A stretch of 6,888 nucleotides of DNA, taken from the NCBI GenBank assembly GCA_002746425.1, contig NVXB01000022.1, positions 31,212 to 38,099 of the forward strand, in the 5' to 3' direction. A program made the translations under genes and the position numbers. Under the pieces are notes generated by a model. The model saw nothing but the letters and a program-made list of their open reading frames with translations, ran no database searches and was not told where the DNA came from. Shown here in pieces: positions 6,114 through 6,888 of the stretch. This DNA is from Hyphomicrobiales bacterium. Its GTDB lineage: Bacteria > Pseudomonadota > Alphaproteobacteria > Rhizobiales > GCA-2746425. Positions within the stretch are counted from its first letter, which is position 1. Every line of letters begins with the position of its first letter.

Positions 6114-6632
6114 ATGCGCCTTACTGAACCTGTTGGACCTGCTCAACTCTCACTAGGTGCTCTTGCGCTGATTTTGGCCCTTGCGGCCATTGGCGGGGCA
6201 TGGGCGTTTCAGCTTATTGGGGGCTATCAGCCCTGTGCTTTGTGCCTGGAACAACGCGAGCCATATTATGTCGGCCTTCCGCTGCTCATCATCGCGCTGG
6301 CAATTACCAAGCGCATGCCCGAAGCGCGCTTTACGCGACTTCTCTATCTGCTGTTCGCCGCCATCTTTGCTTATGGCTTTGCTCTTGCGGCCTATCATGC
6401 CGGTGCTGAGTGGCAGTTTTGGGCGGGCCCGACTGATTGTGGCAGCACCGTTGAAATGACAACGGATGCTTCATCGCTGCTGACCCAGCTACAAGGCATC
6501 AAGCTGGTAAGCTGCACCGAGGCTGCCGGGCGTTTTTTGGGCATCTCTTTTGCTGGATGGAATGCGGTGGCAACGCTGGCCGTTACATTGCTTGGCCTAA
6601 AAGCTGCATTTGGTGCTGCAGGCCGAGACTAA
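6114..6632 (+). CDS. dsbB: DsbB-family disulfide bond formation protein
   Basis: An inner-membrane thiol oxidase of 172 residues. DsbB proteins reoxidise the periplasmic oxidant DsbA and pass the electrons to quinone. There are four hydrophobic segments (about 12-34, 50-65, 76-94, 145-166). The first periplasmic loop has the redox pair C41-x-x-C44 in QPCALCLEQREPYY, with the conserved arginine (R48) next to it. The second loop has C109 (TDCGS) and C134 (VSCTEA), the second cysteine pair that exchanges with DsbA. YHAGAEWQFWAGP (94-106) before C109 is typical of alphaproteobacterial members. All four catalytic cysteines are present, so the protein should be active. The start is the ATG at 6114, with a good ribosome site. 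No dsbA lies in the window. It ends 10 bases before the stop of the convergent HNH gene, with no visible terminator between. Confidence 0.93.
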   Translation: MRLTEPVGPAQLSLGALALILALAAIGGAWAFQLIGGYQPCALCLEQREPYYVGLPLLIIALAITKRMPEARFTRLLYLLFAAIFAYGFALAAYHAGAEWQFWAGPTDCGSTVEMTTDASSLLTQLQGIKLVSCTEAAGRFLGISFAGWNAVATLAVTLLGLKAAFGAAGRD

Positions 6633-6642
6633 GGTTACGCGA

Positions 6643-6888
6643 TTAAGGTTCCAGCTCGGCATCCCAATACAAATAATCCATCCAGCTTTCATGCAGATAG
6701 TTGGGTGGAAACTGCCGCCCACAATTGTTCAGCTCAAACACGGTGGGCTGATAAGCCTTGTGCCGGGCATTCATGCCCACTTGGCGCAGCGTTTTATTGG
6801 CTTTGCGCAAATTGCACGGCGAGCAGGCGGTCAGCACATTATCCCATGTTGTCTTGCCGCCCTTTGAGCGCGGCCACACGTGATCAAA
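6643..6888 (-). CDS. HNH endonuclease-family protein (C-terminal part; N-terminus beyond window edge)
   Basis: The last 81 residues of an HNH-family protein; the frame is open to the right edge, so the GTG at 6879 is an internal valine codon and not a start. Visible are the DH pair at the edge (6885-6880), PRSKGGKTTWDN with the central asparagine, and CSPCNLRK. The latter supplies one half of the zinc-binding cysteine set, with asparagine at the third HNH position, as is common. The first CxxC would be off the window. The tail FPPNYLHESWMDYLYWDAELEP is of a kind I recognise from short alphaproteobacterial HNH proteins (about 180-190 aa, chromosomal, unknown cellular role). Nothing here suggests a phage, intron or toxin context. 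Confidence 0.88.
   Translation of the reverse strand, partial: FDHVWPRSKGGKTTWDNVLTACSPCNLRKANKTLRQVGMNARHKAYQPTVFELNNCGRQFPPNYLHESWMDYLYWDAELEP

Noticed and set aside
5748..6146. 132-codon minus-strand frame across the yqaA-like gene and the start of dsbB
   Set aside because: No recognisable domain, crosses two well-supported genes, and is composed of typical antisense residues.

Overview
The window looks like chromosomal DNA from an alphaproteobacterium. The main pointers are the DsbB and HNH protein types at the right end, in particular the HNH C-terminus with its FPPNYLHESWMDYLYW-type tail, which I recognise from alphaproteobacterial homologues. Moderate GC, a tripartite tricarboxylate transporter (TTT) and a CCA-encoding tRNA-Leu are also compatible. 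I cannot name genus or species from the sequence alone.

Left part (1-2879, all minus strand): a complete TTT transport operon in the order tctB-tctA-tctC. It encodes the small membrane subunit, the large membrane subunit and the periplasmic binding protein, whose C-terminus is cut by the left window edge. tctB and tctA are separated by one base and tctA and tctC by 23 bases, so they are almost certainly co-transcribed. A control region of about 200 bp (2880-3077) separates them from a divergent LysR-type regulator.

Middle (3078-5421): the regulator (409 aa) is about 100 residues longer than an ordinary LysR protein because it carries two complete winged-helix DNA-binding units in tandem, followed by one effector-binding domain. 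This is the most unusual item in the window, and its position suggests that it controls the tct operon. Convergent to it, 13 bases away, is a lone carbohydrate-type ABC transporter permease (MalG-like) with none of its partner subunits nearby. Upstream of the permease on the same strand is a tRNA-Leu(CAA) gene, so the permease and the tct locus lie beside a tRNA, a typical place for accessory genes.

Right part (5493-6888): a likely housekeeping segment. A YqaA/DedA-like membrane protein and a DsbB-type disulfide-bond protein form a tight two-gene plus-strand unit. Convergent with them is the C-terminal part of an HNH endonuclease-family gene that runs off the right edge. I found no insertion sequence, CRISPR array, rRNA or integrase gene.
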